Shown here one piece after another: positions 1-7,548 of a stretch of DNA of 13,393 bases. The stretch is from MESE01 sp036675035. GTDB lineage: Bacteria > Pseudomonadota > Gammaproteobacteria > Burkholderiales > Burkholderiaceae_D. The notes below the pieces were generated by a model. The model saw nothing but the letters and a program-made list of their open reading frames with translations. It had not been told where the DNA came from and did not search any database. The DNA lies in contig JAKFFO010000138.1 in assembly GCA_036675035.1 (NCBI GenBank), positions 1 through 13,393 of the forward strand. Reading direction: 5' to 3'. The translations under genes and the position numbers were made by a program. Every line of letters starts with the position of its first letter. Within the stretch, counting starts at the first letter, position 1.

Positions 1-732
1 ATGGACTATGTGCAGGGCCGCATTCTGTGGAATTCGGCTCTGCCGGGATTCGAGCCGGCCGAACGCGCCGCATTGTTCGATGAAATGAATCGCGTGATCG
101 CGGCGCTGCATCAGGTCGACTATGAAGCGGTAGGCCTCGGCAGTTACGGCAAGCCGGGCAATTACCTGGAACGCCAGGTGGCGCGCTGGACCAAGCAGTA
201 TCGCGCGTCGGAAACCGAGCGCATCGAGGCGGTCGAAAACCTGATCGAGTGGCTGCCGAAAAATATCCCTGCAGCAGATGAAACCCGCATCGTCCACGGC
301 GACTTCCGCATCGACAATGTGATTTTTCATCCGACCGAGCCGCGCATTCTGGCGGTACTCGATTGGGAACTGTCGACCCTGGGCCATCCACTGGCCGACT
401 TCGCTTATCACTGCATGACATGGCGCATGCCGGCTGGTCCATCGCGCGGCCTGGCCGGCGCGCCGGTTAAAGAGCTCGGCATTCCCACCGAAGAAGAATA
501 CGTTGCAGCCTACTGTCGCCGTACCGGACGCAGCGAGATTTCAAAAGCCGACTGGGAATACTATATGGTGTTCAACATGTTCCGCCTGGTCGGTATTTTG
601 CAGGGCATTACCAAGCGCGCATTGCTTGGCAACGCCGCCAGCGCCGATGCAGTGGAGACCGGCAAGCGGACGCGTCCGCTCGCGGAACAGGCATGGCAAC
701 TGGTAGAGCGCATCGAAGCACACTCTCATTGA
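1..732 (+). CDS. APH-fold phosphotransferase, ACAD10/11 kinase-like (5' partial)
   Basis: This is the C-terminal 243 residues of an aminoglycoside-phosphotransferase (APH) fold kinase. The family is about 340-360 aa, and the first visible residues (MDYVQGR) match an internal motif at the hinge between lobes, so the ATP-binding N-lobe lies outside the window and the ATG at base 1 is not the start. Visible motifs are the catalytic loop HGDFRIDN (H99-N106, base D101) and the metal-binding DWE (D121-E123) followed by LSTLGHPLADFAYH. This is the type of kinase found as the N-terminal domain of mammalian ACAD10/ACAD11 and as LvaA of the Pseudomonas levulinate pathway; those act on the 4-hydroxyl of 4-hydroxyacyl-CoAs. 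An ACAD gene of the matching type follows after 53 bp, which supports a small-molecule acyl-CoA kinase rather than antibiotic resistance. Family is confident; substrate is inferred. Confidence 0.88.
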   Translation: MDYVQGRILWNSALPGFEPAERAALFDEMNRVIAALHQVDYEAVGLGSYGKPGNYLERQVARWTKQYRASETERIEAVENLIEWLPKNIPAADETRIVHGDFRIDNVIFHPTEPRILAVLDWELSTLGHPLADFAYHCMTWRMPAGPSRGLAGAPVKELGIPTEEEYVAAYCRRTGRSEISKADWEYYMVFNMFRLVGILQGITKRALLGNAASADAVETGKRTRPLAEQAWQLVERIEAHSH

Positions 733-785
733 TCCCCACGTAATTCGCATTCGCCTGTTACGTAAAACCTAACCAAGGACAGCAA

Positions 786-2015
786 ATGGATTTCACTTAT
801 TCCGACAAGGTCAAGGACCTGCAAAAACGCGTTACCGCATTCATGGATGAACATGTCTATCCGTCCGAGCCGATCTTCGAGGCGGAAATGGATGCGGCGC
901 GCAAGAGCGGCAACCCATGGGTGCCGACCAGGATCGTCGAAGAGTTGAAGGAAAAGGCGCGTGCAGCCGGCCTGTGGAATCTGTTTCTGCCGGAATCGAA
1001 ACTCGGCGCCGGACTGACCAATCTGGAATATGCACCGTTGTGCGAAATCATGGGGCGTTCGCATATCGGCCCGGAAGCAATGAATTGTTCCGCGCCGGAC
1101 ACCGGCAACATGGAAACCATCGTGCGTTACGGTAGCGACGAGCACAAGGAAAAATGGCTTAAGCCTTTGCTTGAAGGAAAAATTCGCTCGGCGTTCGCAA
1201 TGACCGAACCGGATGTCGCTTCTTCGGATGCCACCAATATCGAGGCACGCATCGAGCGCGATGGTGATGATTATGTGATCAACGGCCAGAAATGGTGGAC
1301 CTCCGGCGCCAACGACCCGCGCTGCAAGATCCTGATTTTCATGGGCAAGAGCGATCCGCAAAACAGCAATCGCCATCGCCAGCAATCGATGATTCTGGTT
1401 CCGATGGATACACCGGGTGTGACAGTGTTGCGCCATCTGCCGGTATTCGGATATGACGATGCGCCGCACGGGCATGCCGAAGTACGGTTTGAAAATGTCC
1501 GAGTCCCCGCCAGCAACATTCTGCTGGGTGAAGGACGCGGCTTTGAAATTGCGCAGGGCCGCCTCGGGCCCGGCCGTATCCACCATTGCATGCGTCTGAT
1601 CGGCAAGGCCGAACGCGCGCTTGAAAAAATGTGCAAGCGCTCGCTCAATCGCGTCGCCTTCGGCCGGCCGGTCGCGGATCAGGGGGTCACACGGGAGCGG
1701 ATTGCGAATTCACGTATCTTGATCGATCAGGCACGTTTCCTGGTACTCAATGCCGCACACATGATGGATACTGTCGGCAACAAGGCGGCGGCGAAGGAAA
1801 TCGCGATGATCAAGGTGGCGGCACCGAACATGGCATGCCAGGTCATCGACTGGGCAATCCAGGCGCACGGCGGCGGCGGCGTCACCACCGACTTCGGTCT
1901 GGCACAGGCCTACGCAAGTTCACGCACCTTGCGTATCGCAGACGGCCCGGACGAAGTGCATCGCAATGCAATTGCAAAACTGGAGCTGTCGCGCTACATG
2001 GAATTGAAGAAGTAA
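786..2015 (+). CDS. acyl-CoA dehydrogenase, ACAD10/ACAD11 (LvaC-like) subfamily
   Basis: A 409-aa cytosolic FAD flavoprotein of normal family length. The start is set by AAGGA at 775-779, six bases before the ATG. Order of motifs: all-alpha N-domain; AMTEPDVASSD (138-148) and GQKWWTSGA (167-175) of the flavin-binding beta-domain; GRLGPGRIHHCMR (258-270) and AFGRP (291-295); QAHGGGG (359-365); C-terminal RIADGPDEVHR (383-393). ACAD11-like features are the GPGRIHHCMR stretch, AAHMMDTVGNKAAAKE (323-338) and ADGPDEVH. The last motif puts Asp386 where ordinary ACADs have the catalytic Glu of YEGT. Its pairing with an APH-fold kinase mirrors the fused ACAD10/11 proteins and the lvaA/lvaC pair, where the ACAD removes the gamma-phosphate of 4-phosphoacyl-CoA so that it can enter beta-oxidation. 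A plain acyl-CoA dehydrogenase role is the alternative. Confidence 0.93.
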   Translation: MDFTYSDKVKDLQKRVTAFMDEHVYPSEPIFEAEMDAARKSGNPWVPTRIVEELKEKARAAGLWNLFLPESKLGAGLTNLEYAPLCEIMGRSHIGPEAMNCSAPDTGNMETIVRYGSDEHKEKWLKPLLEGKIRSAFAMTEPDVASSDATNIEARIERDGDDYVINGQKWWTSGANDPRCKILIFMGKSDPQNSNRHRQQSMILVPMDTPGVTVLRHLPVFGYDDAPHGHAEVRFENVRVPASNILLGEGRGFEIAQGRLGPGRIHHCMRLIGKAERALEKMCKRSLNRVAFGRPVADQGVTRERIANSRILIDQARFLVLNAAHMMDTVGNKAAAKEIAMIKVAAPNMACQVIDWAIQAHGGGGVTTDFGLAQAYASSRTLRIADGPDEVHRNAIAKLELSRYMELKK

Positions 2016-2029
2016 GGTATGGCAGATAT

Positions 2030-2061
2030 CCCGGAAGCGGCGGTTCTCTGCTTCCGGGTTT
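2030..2061 (+). terminator. GC-rich stem-loop after the ACAD gene
   Basis: A perfect 9-bp inverted repeat (CCCGGAAGC at 2030-2038, GCTTCCGGG at 2050-2058) with an 11-nt loop lies 14 bases after the ACAD stop codon and is followed by TTT (2059-2061). The position and stem fit a factor-independent terminator, but the T-tract is short, so partial termination or a 3'-end stabiliser is also possible. It would separate the kinase/ACAD pair from the ligase genes. Confidence 0.5.
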
Positions 2062-2308
2062 CAGCAATTCATAGATGCATTGAGTTTACGGTAAAGCAGT
2101 TCGCCTGCCAGGAGGAAGCCCAACCGGCACGACTGTTCATTGTCCGGGTTCCCTGGCGGCGGGGCCGCCGCAGCGGACATTTCTGCCCTCCAGGGCCACA
2201 GGTTTCGCTCAACGTTGCATAATGCAATCTGCGGCGTTTTCCTGCCTCGCCAGAATGCTGGAAAAACCTGCGCTCTTACTTGTCCAATTGCCGTTTCTAG
2301 GATTATCG
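2062..2308. other. Non-coding gap between ACAD and first CoA ligase
   Basis: I see no convincing gene here. It holds a GC-rich stem-loop (GGCGGC 2155-2160 / GCCGCC 2164-2169) nested inside CCCTGG 2151-2156 / CCAGGG 2190-2195, and a possible promoter with an overlapping palindrome near 2195-2227. The AGGAGGAAG at 2110-2118 looks like a ribosome binding site but has no start codon at a useful distance. Confidence 0.6.
2195..2227 (+). promoter_or_regulatory. possible sigma70-type promoter with overlapping palindrome
   Basis: CATAAT at 2218-2223 matches five of six bases of the TATAAT -10 consensus. With a 17-bp spacer the -35 would be GCCACA (2195-2200), which matches only three of six. The -10 sits inside the symmetric element TTGCAT-A-ATGCAA (2215-2227), which could be a repressor site. 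It would give a leader of about 80 nt before the ligase ATG at 2309. The weak -35 keeps confidence low. Confidence 0.25.
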
Positions 2309-3967
2309 ATGTCCGATCGTCACCTGGCCTTTTGGCCGATCAACCAGCCGCGGCACCTGACAGTGCCGGAAACCAATCTGTACTTCAATGTCGAAGTATC
2401 AGCGGCGCGCTATCCGGATAAACCCTACATTATTTTCTTCGATACGCCGATTACTTTCGCCGAGTTCAAGGACGAAACTGAACGGATCGCCGGGTATCTG
2501 GAACAGGAATGCAAGGTCAGTAAAGGTGACCGGGTTCTGCTGTACATGCAGAACAGTCCACAATTCATACTGGCCTATTACGGCATCTTGCGTGCCAATG
2601 CAGTGGTGGTTCCGGTCAACCCGATGAACCTCACCAACGAGCTGCGCCATTATGTGCACGATACCGGCGCGACCACGGCGTTCGTTCCGCAGGATCTGCT
2701 CGCACACATGCAGCCATTGCTCGGCGACGGGCTTGAACATGTCGTCGTTGCAGCCTATTCGGATTATCTCAAGCGGCCCACCGACTTGAACGTGCCGGAG
2801 TTCATTGCCGCCCCACGGCAGGAAATTGCCGGGCCGGGCATTGCGTTGTGGAGCGATGTGCTGGCGCAAAACCTGCGGCCGGGCGCGCTGACGACGGGGC
2901 CGGACGATCTGTGCGCGATGCCGTATACCTCGGGCACGACCGGCAATCCGAAAGGCTGCATGCATACTCATCGCAGCGTCATGTACAACACCGTTTCCGG
3001 CGTGCGCTGGGTCGGTTCGCAACAGGACACCGTGTTGCTGTCAGTACTTCCGTTCTTTCATGTGACCGGCATGCAGGGGAGCATGAATTCTCCGCTGTTC
3101 GTGGGCAGTACGATGGTCCTGCTGCCGCGCTGGGACCGCGTCACCGCAGCTGAATGCATCCAGCGCTACAAGGTCAATGGCGTGCAATTGATTTCGACCA
3201 TGGTCGTGGATTTTCTGTCGAACCCCAGGGTCGGCGAGTACGACCTGTCCAGCCTGAGCCGCATCAGCGGCGGCGGTGCGGCAATGCCGGAAGCGGTTGC
3301 GCAAAAACTCAACGATCTGGTCGGCGTGCCTTATGTCGAAGGCTATGGCATGTCCGAAACCATGGCTGCAACACATATCAATCCGCCGACACGCCCCAAA
3401 AAACAATGCCTGGGAATACCGTTGTACGACGTCGATGCCCGCGTGGTCGATCCGCAGACTTTCCGGGAATTGCCGCCGGGTGAAGTCGGCGAAGTCATCG
3501 TCTGCGGGCCGCAGATCATGCAGGGTTACTGGAACAATCCGGACGCGTCCCGGGAAGCATTCGTCGAAATTGACGGCAAGCGCTTTCTGAGAACCGGCGA
3601 TCTGGCAACGGTCGACGAAGACGGTTATTTTTTCATGGTCGACCGCCTGAAGCGCATGATCAACGCGTCCGGCTACAAGGTTTGGCCGGCTGAAGTAGAG
3701 GCGCTGATGTATCAGCATCCGGCCATCAGGGAAGCCTGCATCATCGCGTCGCGCGATGCCAAGCGTGGCGAGACGGTAAAGGCGATGGTGGTGCTGAAGG
3801 ATGATTTCGTCGGCAAGATCACCGAACAGGAAATCATCGATTGGGCGCGCGACAACATGGCAGCGTACAAGAGTCCGCGCATCGTCCAGTTCCTGTCCGC
3901 GCTTCCGAAGTCCGGCACCGGAAAAGTGCAATGGCGTGAATTGCAGGATCGCGAACTTTCGGCATAA
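2309..3967 (+). CDS. AMP-forming acyl-CoA ligase (ANL superfamily), first copy
   Basis: A 552-aa cytosolic enzyme expected to activate a carboxylate to its CoA thioester by way of an acyl-adenylate. Motifs: the P-loop YTSGTTGNPKG (206-216), GYGMSET (345-351), the adenylate-binding TGDL (429-432), the hinge region DRLKRMINASGYKVWPAEVE (445-464), and the C-terminal catalytic lysine K539 in PKSGTGKV. The ATG at 2309 is chosen because AGGA lies six bases upstream (2299-2302) and the protein then begins like its family. The same frame is open back to an ATG at 2222, but that adds 29 unlikely residues across a possible promoter. The SDR gene follows after 29 bp, so the two are probably co-transcribed. 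It would correspond to LvaE if the cluster is levulinate-like; medium- or long-chain fatty acid or aromatic acid substrates remain possible. Confidence 0.92.
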   Translation: MSDRHLAFWPINQPRHLTVPETNLYFNVEVSAARYPDKPYIIFFDTPITFAEFKDETERIAGYLEQECKVSKGDRVLLYMQNSPQFILAYYGILRANAVVVPVNPMNLTNELRHYVHDTGATTAFVPQDLLAHMQPLLGDGLEHVVVAAYSDYLKRPTDLNVPEFIAAPRQEIAGPGIALWSDVLAQNLRPGALTTGPDDLCAMPYTSGTTGNPKGCMHTHRSVMYNTVSGVRWVGSQQDTVLLSVLPFFHVTGMQGSMNSPLFVGSTMVLLPRWDRVTAAECIQRYKVNGVQLISTMVVDFLSNPRVGEYDLSSLSRISGGGAAMPEAVAQKLNDLVGVPYVEGYGMSETMAATHINPPTRPKKQCLGIPLYDVDARVVDPQTFRELPPGEVGEVIVCGPQIMQGYWNNPDASREAFVEIDGKRFLRTGDLATVDEDGYFFMVDRLKRMINASGYKVWPAEVEALMYQHPAIREACIIASRDAKRGETVKAMVVLKDDFVGKITEQEIIDWARDNMAAYKSPRIVQFLSALPKSGTGKVQWRELQDRELSA

Positions 3968-3996
3968 TTCGGCATAGACAACATTCGGAGGCATTC

Positions 3997-4782
3997 ATGA
4001 GATTTCAGAACAAGGTAGCAATCATTACGGGTTCCGCAAGCGGAATCGGGCGTGCGGTCGCACAGCGTTTATTCAGCGAAGGCGCCAGCGTCGCGCTGAT
4101 CGACAGGAACCAGGAAGGATTGAACGAAGTGGCCGCTTCGCTGCCGGATCAATCCAGGGTCTGGCAGCGGGCCATGGATATTTCCAGCGAAACGGAAGTG
4201 GTGAAATGCGTCGCGGATGTTTTCGCCAAGTTCGGCCGCGTGGATGTGCTGTGCAATAACGCCGGTATCGCAGGCGGTGACTATTCGCCGATCTCGGAAA
4301 CCGATACCGCCGTCTGGCAACAAATCATGGCGGTCAACGTAATGGGCGCGGTTAACTTCACCAAGTACGCATCACGAATCATGCGCGAACAAAAAAGCGG
4401 CGCAATCGTCAATACCGCGTCGGTGGCCGGGGTTCGCTCGGGCGCGGGCGGCAACGCATACAGCGCGTCCAAGGCGGCGGTGATCAATCTTACCCAGACC
4501 TGTGCCTGCGACCTCGGCGAATTCAACGTGCGCGTTAACGCGGTATGCCCGGGCCTGATCGAAACCGGCATGACGGCGCGCGTGTTCGACCGCGCAAGAG
4601 AAGTGCAGAAGGAGCACAAGCTCGGATCGCGCTGCGAACTGCGCCGCTACGGGCATCCGCATGAAATCGCCGCGGCGATCGCTTTCCTGGCCAGCGACGA
4701 CGCGAGTTATATTACCGGGCAGGCGCTCCCGGTCGACGGCGGCAATACGGCGTCGCTGAACCTGCCTGGAATGAAAGTTTAG
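3997..4782 (+). CDS. short-chain dehydrogenase/reductase (SDR), classical type
   Basis: A 261-aa NAD(P)-dependent oxidoreductase of standard length, cytosolic, with a Rossmann fold. The cofactor motif TGSASGIG is at 11-18. Asp36 at the end of the second beta-strand predicts preference for NAD(H) over NADP(H). NNAG is at 87-90, and the catalytic tetrad N114, S142, Y155 and K159 (YSASK) is complete. The C-terminus GQALPVDGG (241-249) is typical of the family. The start is fixed by GGAGG at 3987-3991, five bases before the ATG. It sits between two CoA ligase genes. In a levulinate-like route it would take the place of LvaD, interconverting the 4-oxo and 4-hydroxy acyl-CoA; a 3-hydroxyacyl-CoA dehydrogenase or alcohol dehydrogenase role is equally allowed by sequence alone. 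Confidence 0.93.
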   Translation: MRFQNKVAIITGSASGIGRAVAQRLFSEGASVALIDRNQEGLNEVAASLPDQSRVWQRAMDISSETEVVKCVADVFAKFGRVDVLCNNAGIAGGDYSPISETDTAVWQQIMAVNVMGAVNFTKYASRIMREQKSGAIVNTASVAGVRSGAGGNAYSASKAAVINLTQTCACDLGEFNVRVNAVCPGLIETGMTARVFDRAREVQKEHKLGSRCELRRYGHPHEIAAAIAFLASDDASYITGQALPVDGGNTASLNLPGMKV

Positions 4783-4825
4783 TTAGCCTTTTTGTCGACA
4801 CCGGAAATCATTTTTGGATTTGAGC

Positions 4826-6382
4826 ATGAATATTGAACTATTGATTGACCAGCCATTCGTCGTCCTGTCGGACCTGATCCGGACCTATGCACAGGATCAG
4901 CCGAAACATGCCGCACTGATCCAGGATGAGCGGGTGTTGAATTACGCGGAATTGAATGCGCTGGTCGACCGGATCGCCGCATCGTTGCAGCGCGACGGGT
5001 TGAAGGCGGGTGATTCGCTGGCAATCTGCGCATCCACTTCGATTGAATATGCAGCGGTTTTTCTGGGCGGACTGCGCGCAGGTGCCGCAGTCGCTCCTCT
5101 GGCACCTTCATCGACGCCGCAAAGCCTGGTGACGATGGCGGCTGATGCAGGCGCGACACTGTTTTTTGTCGACGCAGGTGTTGCGGCAGAACTCGAACCG
5201 GTAAAAGGGCAGCTTTCCGCCAAACTGATTACGTTGGATGGCACCGCCGCCGGCCGGCCTTTTGAGGCCTGGCTTGCTCCAGTGGGAAGCACACCGGTGC
5301 CGGTCGCGGTCACGCCCGAGGCACCGTTCAATATCATTTATTCGTCCGGAACCACCGGCGCACCCAAAGGGATTGTCCAGTCCCACGGCATGCGCTGGGC
5401 GCATGTGCAGCGCGGAACACTGAGCGGCTATGGCCCGCATGCCATTTCGCTGATCTCCACGCCGCTGTATTCGAATACGACGCTGGTCTGTTTCTTTCCG
5501 ACCATCGGGCTCGGCGGAACCGTGATATTGATGGCCAAGTTCGATGCGACCCGCTATCTCGAACTGGCACAAAGGCATCGCGTCACGCATACGATGCTGG
5601 TTCCGGTCCAGTACCAGCGCATCATGGCGCACCCGAATTTCGATCAATACGATCTCTCTTCGTTCGACAAGAAATTTTGTACCAGCGCGCCATTTTCCGC
5701 CGCTTTAAAGGCAGATATCCTGAAGCGCTGGCCCGGCGGGCTGGTCGAGTACTACGGCATGACCGAGGGCGGCGGAACCTGCATCCTCGCGGCGCATGAG
5801 CATCCGGACAAGCTGCACACGGTAGGAGCTCCGGCCCCGGGGCACGACATACGGCTGATCGACGACAACGGCAACGAAGTGCCGCAAGGCGAGATCGGCG
5901 AAGTGGTCGGGAGCTCTCCGGCGATGATGAACGCATATCACAACCAGCCGGCGAAGACGGCCGAAGTCGAATGGTTCGACCGGACCGGCAAGCGATTCAT
6001 CCGTACCGGCGATGTGGGCCGCTTCGACAAGGACGGTTTCCTGACGCTGCTCGACCGCAAGAAAGACATGATCATATCGGGCGGATTCAATATCTATCCG
6101 AGCGATCTCGAAGTGGTATTGCGCCAGCATCCCGATGTCGCGGATGTGGCGGTGGTCGGTGTGCCGTCCGAGCGCTGGGGAGAGACGCCGGTTGCCTTTG
6201 CGGTGGCCCGTTCGGGATCGGCACTCGGTTCCGAGCAGTTGCTGGGGTGGGCCAACGAACACCTGGGGAAAACCCAGCGGCTGGCAGCGGTGCAGATGGT
6301 GGATAGCTTGCCACGCAGCGCGATCGGCAAAGTGCTCAAGCGCGAACTGCGTGAGGAATTCCGTTCGGACCGTCCGCTGTAA
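4826..6382 (+). CDS. AMP-forming acyl-CoA ligase (ANL superfamily), second copy
   Basis: A 518-aa acyl/aryl-CoA ligase, clearly different from the first ligase in length and sequence. Motifs: P-loop YSSGTTGAPKG (172-182), YYGMTEGG (309-316), TGDV (394-397), hinge DRKKDMIISGGFNIYP (410-425), and catalytic K502 in SAIGKVLKREL. All residues needed for adenylation and thioester formation look present. The ATG at 4826 is preferred over an in-frame TTG at 4814; a weak GGA lies at 4816-4818. The gene follows the SDR after a 43-bp gap and ends the rightward block. The hinge and C-terminus resemble the fatty-acyl and 4-coumarate-CoA ligase group. Two ligases in one block suggest two different carboxylate substrates, or two steps in one pathway; the substrate cannot be read from the sequence. 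Confidence 0.92.
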   Translation: MNIELLIDQPFVVLSDLIRTYAQDQPKHAALIQDERVLNYAELNALVDRIAASLQRDGLKAGDSLAICASTSIEYAAVFLGGLRAGAAVAPLAPSSTPQSLVTMAADAGATLFFVDAGVAAELEPVKGQLSAKLITLDGTAAGRPFEAWLAPVGSTPVPVAVTPEAPFNIIYSSGTTGAPKGIVQSHGMRWAHVQRGTLSGYGPHAISLISTPLYSNTTLVCFFPTIGLGGTVILMAKFDATRYLELAQRHRVTHTMLVPVQYQRIMAHPNFDQYDLSSFDKKFCTSAPFSAALKADILKRWPGGLVEYYGMTEGGGTCILAAHEHPDKLHTVGAPAPGHDIRLIDDNGNEVPQGEIGEVVGSSPAMMNAYHNQPAKTAEVEWFDRTGKRFIRTGDVGRFDKDGFLTLLDRKKDMIISGGFNIYPSDLEVVLRQHPDVADVAVVGVPSERWGETPVAFAVARSGSALGSEQLLGWANEHLGKTQRLAAVQMVDSLPRSAIGKVLKRELREEFRSDRPL

Positions 6383-6390
6383 CGGGAAAA

Positions 6391-6423
6391 CGTTCGGCCT
6401 GTGCGATCGGCGCAGGCCGAACC
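6391..6423 (-). terminator. strong hairpin between convergent gene blocks
   Basis: GTTCGGCCTGTGC (6392-6404) pairs with GCGCAGGCCGAAC (6410-6422), a 13-bp stem with one G-U pair and a 5-nt loop. Read on the minus strand the stem is followed by CGTTTTCCCG, so it is a reasonable intrinsic terminator for the leftward cyclase-family gene, whose stop codon is 10 bases away. On the plus strand no T-tract follows, though the hairpin also lies just after the second ligase stop codon and may act in both directions. Confidence 0.7.
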
Positions 6424-6432
6424 TTGCCTGGA

Positions 6433-7482
6433 TCAGACGGTGGCGATCGGTGTAACCGGCGATCCGACAGCGCCCGGCAGCCGCAACGGCGGTGCAGTCA
6501 GCATGAAACGATTGCGCTTATGCGCATGCAGCCATTCGGCCAGATCCTTCAGGTACCACAGCTCGCCCAGCGGAATCCCCAGCTTGAACAGGCAATGATG
6601 ATGCAGCGGCAGCAAGGATTTCTTCCCGCTTTTTTCAACTGCAGGGTAGGCTTCGACCGCATAGTTGTCGGCGCATAGTGCGCTGATGCCTGAATCGGTG
6701 ATCCACTGCAGCAGCCGTTCATCGCGCCCGTTCAGTACCGCGCAGGTATGGTGCAATACCTCCGGATCGGGATTGCCGCCCATGCCGACCACAAGTTCCG
6801 CGAAACCGGTGCGCAATACCAGGAAGTCGCCTTGTTCGACAATGATGCCGTCCGCATCCATCGCCGAACGCAATTCATCGTAGCCAATCAGCTTGCGCTC
6901 CAGCCCGAAGTGCCGCTGCAGGTCGACCAGCACTCCGCGCCCCTGCATGCCATGCACCGCCATGTTTTGTATGCCCAGTGCGTTCGCGAACGACAGGTTC
7001 GGGCCGTCGCATCCACACTCATGCTCGCCGCCGCCGACGTCATATTCAACCGGTCCCTGCACATCGCTGTTGGCCCGGAAGCCGTTGTAGTACACCAGTT
7101 CCTCAGTACCGTTTCCCTCGACATCGAAACGAGCGCCGACATGTGCCAGCGAATCCCATTGCGTTGAATACTGCAGCGTGATGAGCACCTGGTCGTCCGA
7201 GATGATGTCGACGCTGTCCGGATCGACCCGGTTCATCGGGAAATTCAGCATCGGCTTGCCGTCGCGATAGGTAGGCTGCAGCCGGGGCGGATTCCGGCGC
7301 GGATTCAGAAGATTGCCGCCCGGCAGATCCAGCGGAAGCGACAGGCAAAAGCTTTGTCCTTCCCGGACTTCGGCTGCCCCTTTGAGCACCTGCTCGCGGG
7401 TGATCAGGTTGACCCGGCCCAACTGGTCATCGGGTCCGAAATCTCCCCAATTGGAGCCCGGCGGACGATTTTTCCAATGCAT
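6433..7482 (-). CDS. cyclase-family (kynurenine formamidase-like fold) metal-dependent hydrolase
   Basis: A 349-aa protein of the cyclase superfamily (PF04199), the family of bacterial kynurenine formamidase, isatin hydrolase and related amide, ester or ring-opening hydrolases. Recognisable features are the metal-site region TQWDSLAHV (107-115), VHGMQGRGVLVDL (176-188), CADNYAVE (270-277) and a C-terminus RFMLTAPPLRLPGAVGSP (325-342) typical of the longer branch. That branch is about 100 residues longer than KynB and has QWDSLAH in place of HxGTHxDxxxH. AAGGAG lies seven bases before the ATG (plus-strand 7490-7495). It is the last gene of the leftward block, 66 bp after the ene-reductase gene, and probably shares its transcript. 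No signal peptide is visible. The substrate is unknown; a lactone, cyclic amide or ester in the pathway is plausible. Confidence 0.85.
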   Translation of the reverse strand: MHWKNRPPGSNWGDFGPDDQLGRVNLITREQVLKGAAEVREGQSFCLSLPLDLPGGNLLNPRRNPPRLQPTYRDGKPMLNFPMNRVDPDSVDIISDDQVLITLQYSTQWDSLAHVGARFDVEGNGTEELVYYNGFRANSDVQGPVEYDVGGGEHECGCDGPNLSFANALGIQNMAVHGMQGRGVLVDLQRHFGLERKLIGYDELRSAMDADGIIVEQGDFLVLRTGFAELVVGMGGNPDPEVLHHTCAVLNGRDERLLQWITDSGISALCADNYAVEAYPAVEKSGKKSLLPLHHHCLFKLGIPLGELWYLKDLAEWLHAHKRNRFMLTAPPLRLPGAVGSPVTPIATV

Positions 7483-7548
7483 GTCATGTCTCCTTTTGCA
7501 ATTAGTTTTGCGGAACTCGGGCGAGCTTGGGTGGCTAATTTTGCGATG

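Noticed and set aside
1..732. Aminoglycoside resistance gene
   Set aside because: The APH fold is shared, but the DWELSTLGHP-type motif and adjacent ACAD11-like gene point to an acyl-CoA kinase of the ACAD10/11 type.
738..763. Inverted repeat ACGTAA / TTACGT between kinase and ACAD genes
   Set aside because: Arms are only 6 bp with a 14-bp spacer and AT-rich; chance cannot be excluded and no promoter boxes accompany it.
726..1586. 286-codon open frame on the minus strand
   Set aside because: It lies wholly opposite the ACAD gene apart from its last bases, its product resembles no family I know, and the sense strand has clear ACAD motifs.
2110..2118. Strong AGGAGG-like ribosome binding site
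   Set aside because: No ATG, GTG or TTG at a useful distance downstream, so no small gene can be supported.
2222..2308. Longer start for the first CoA ligase (29 extra residues)
   Set aside because: It would begin inside the candidate -10/palindrome, has no ribosome binding site, and the ATG at 2309 has AGGA at good spacing.
3041..3994. 317-codon open frame on the minus strand
   Set aside because: Antisense to the first CoA ligase; Arg/His-rich composition typical of a shadow frame, with no motifs.
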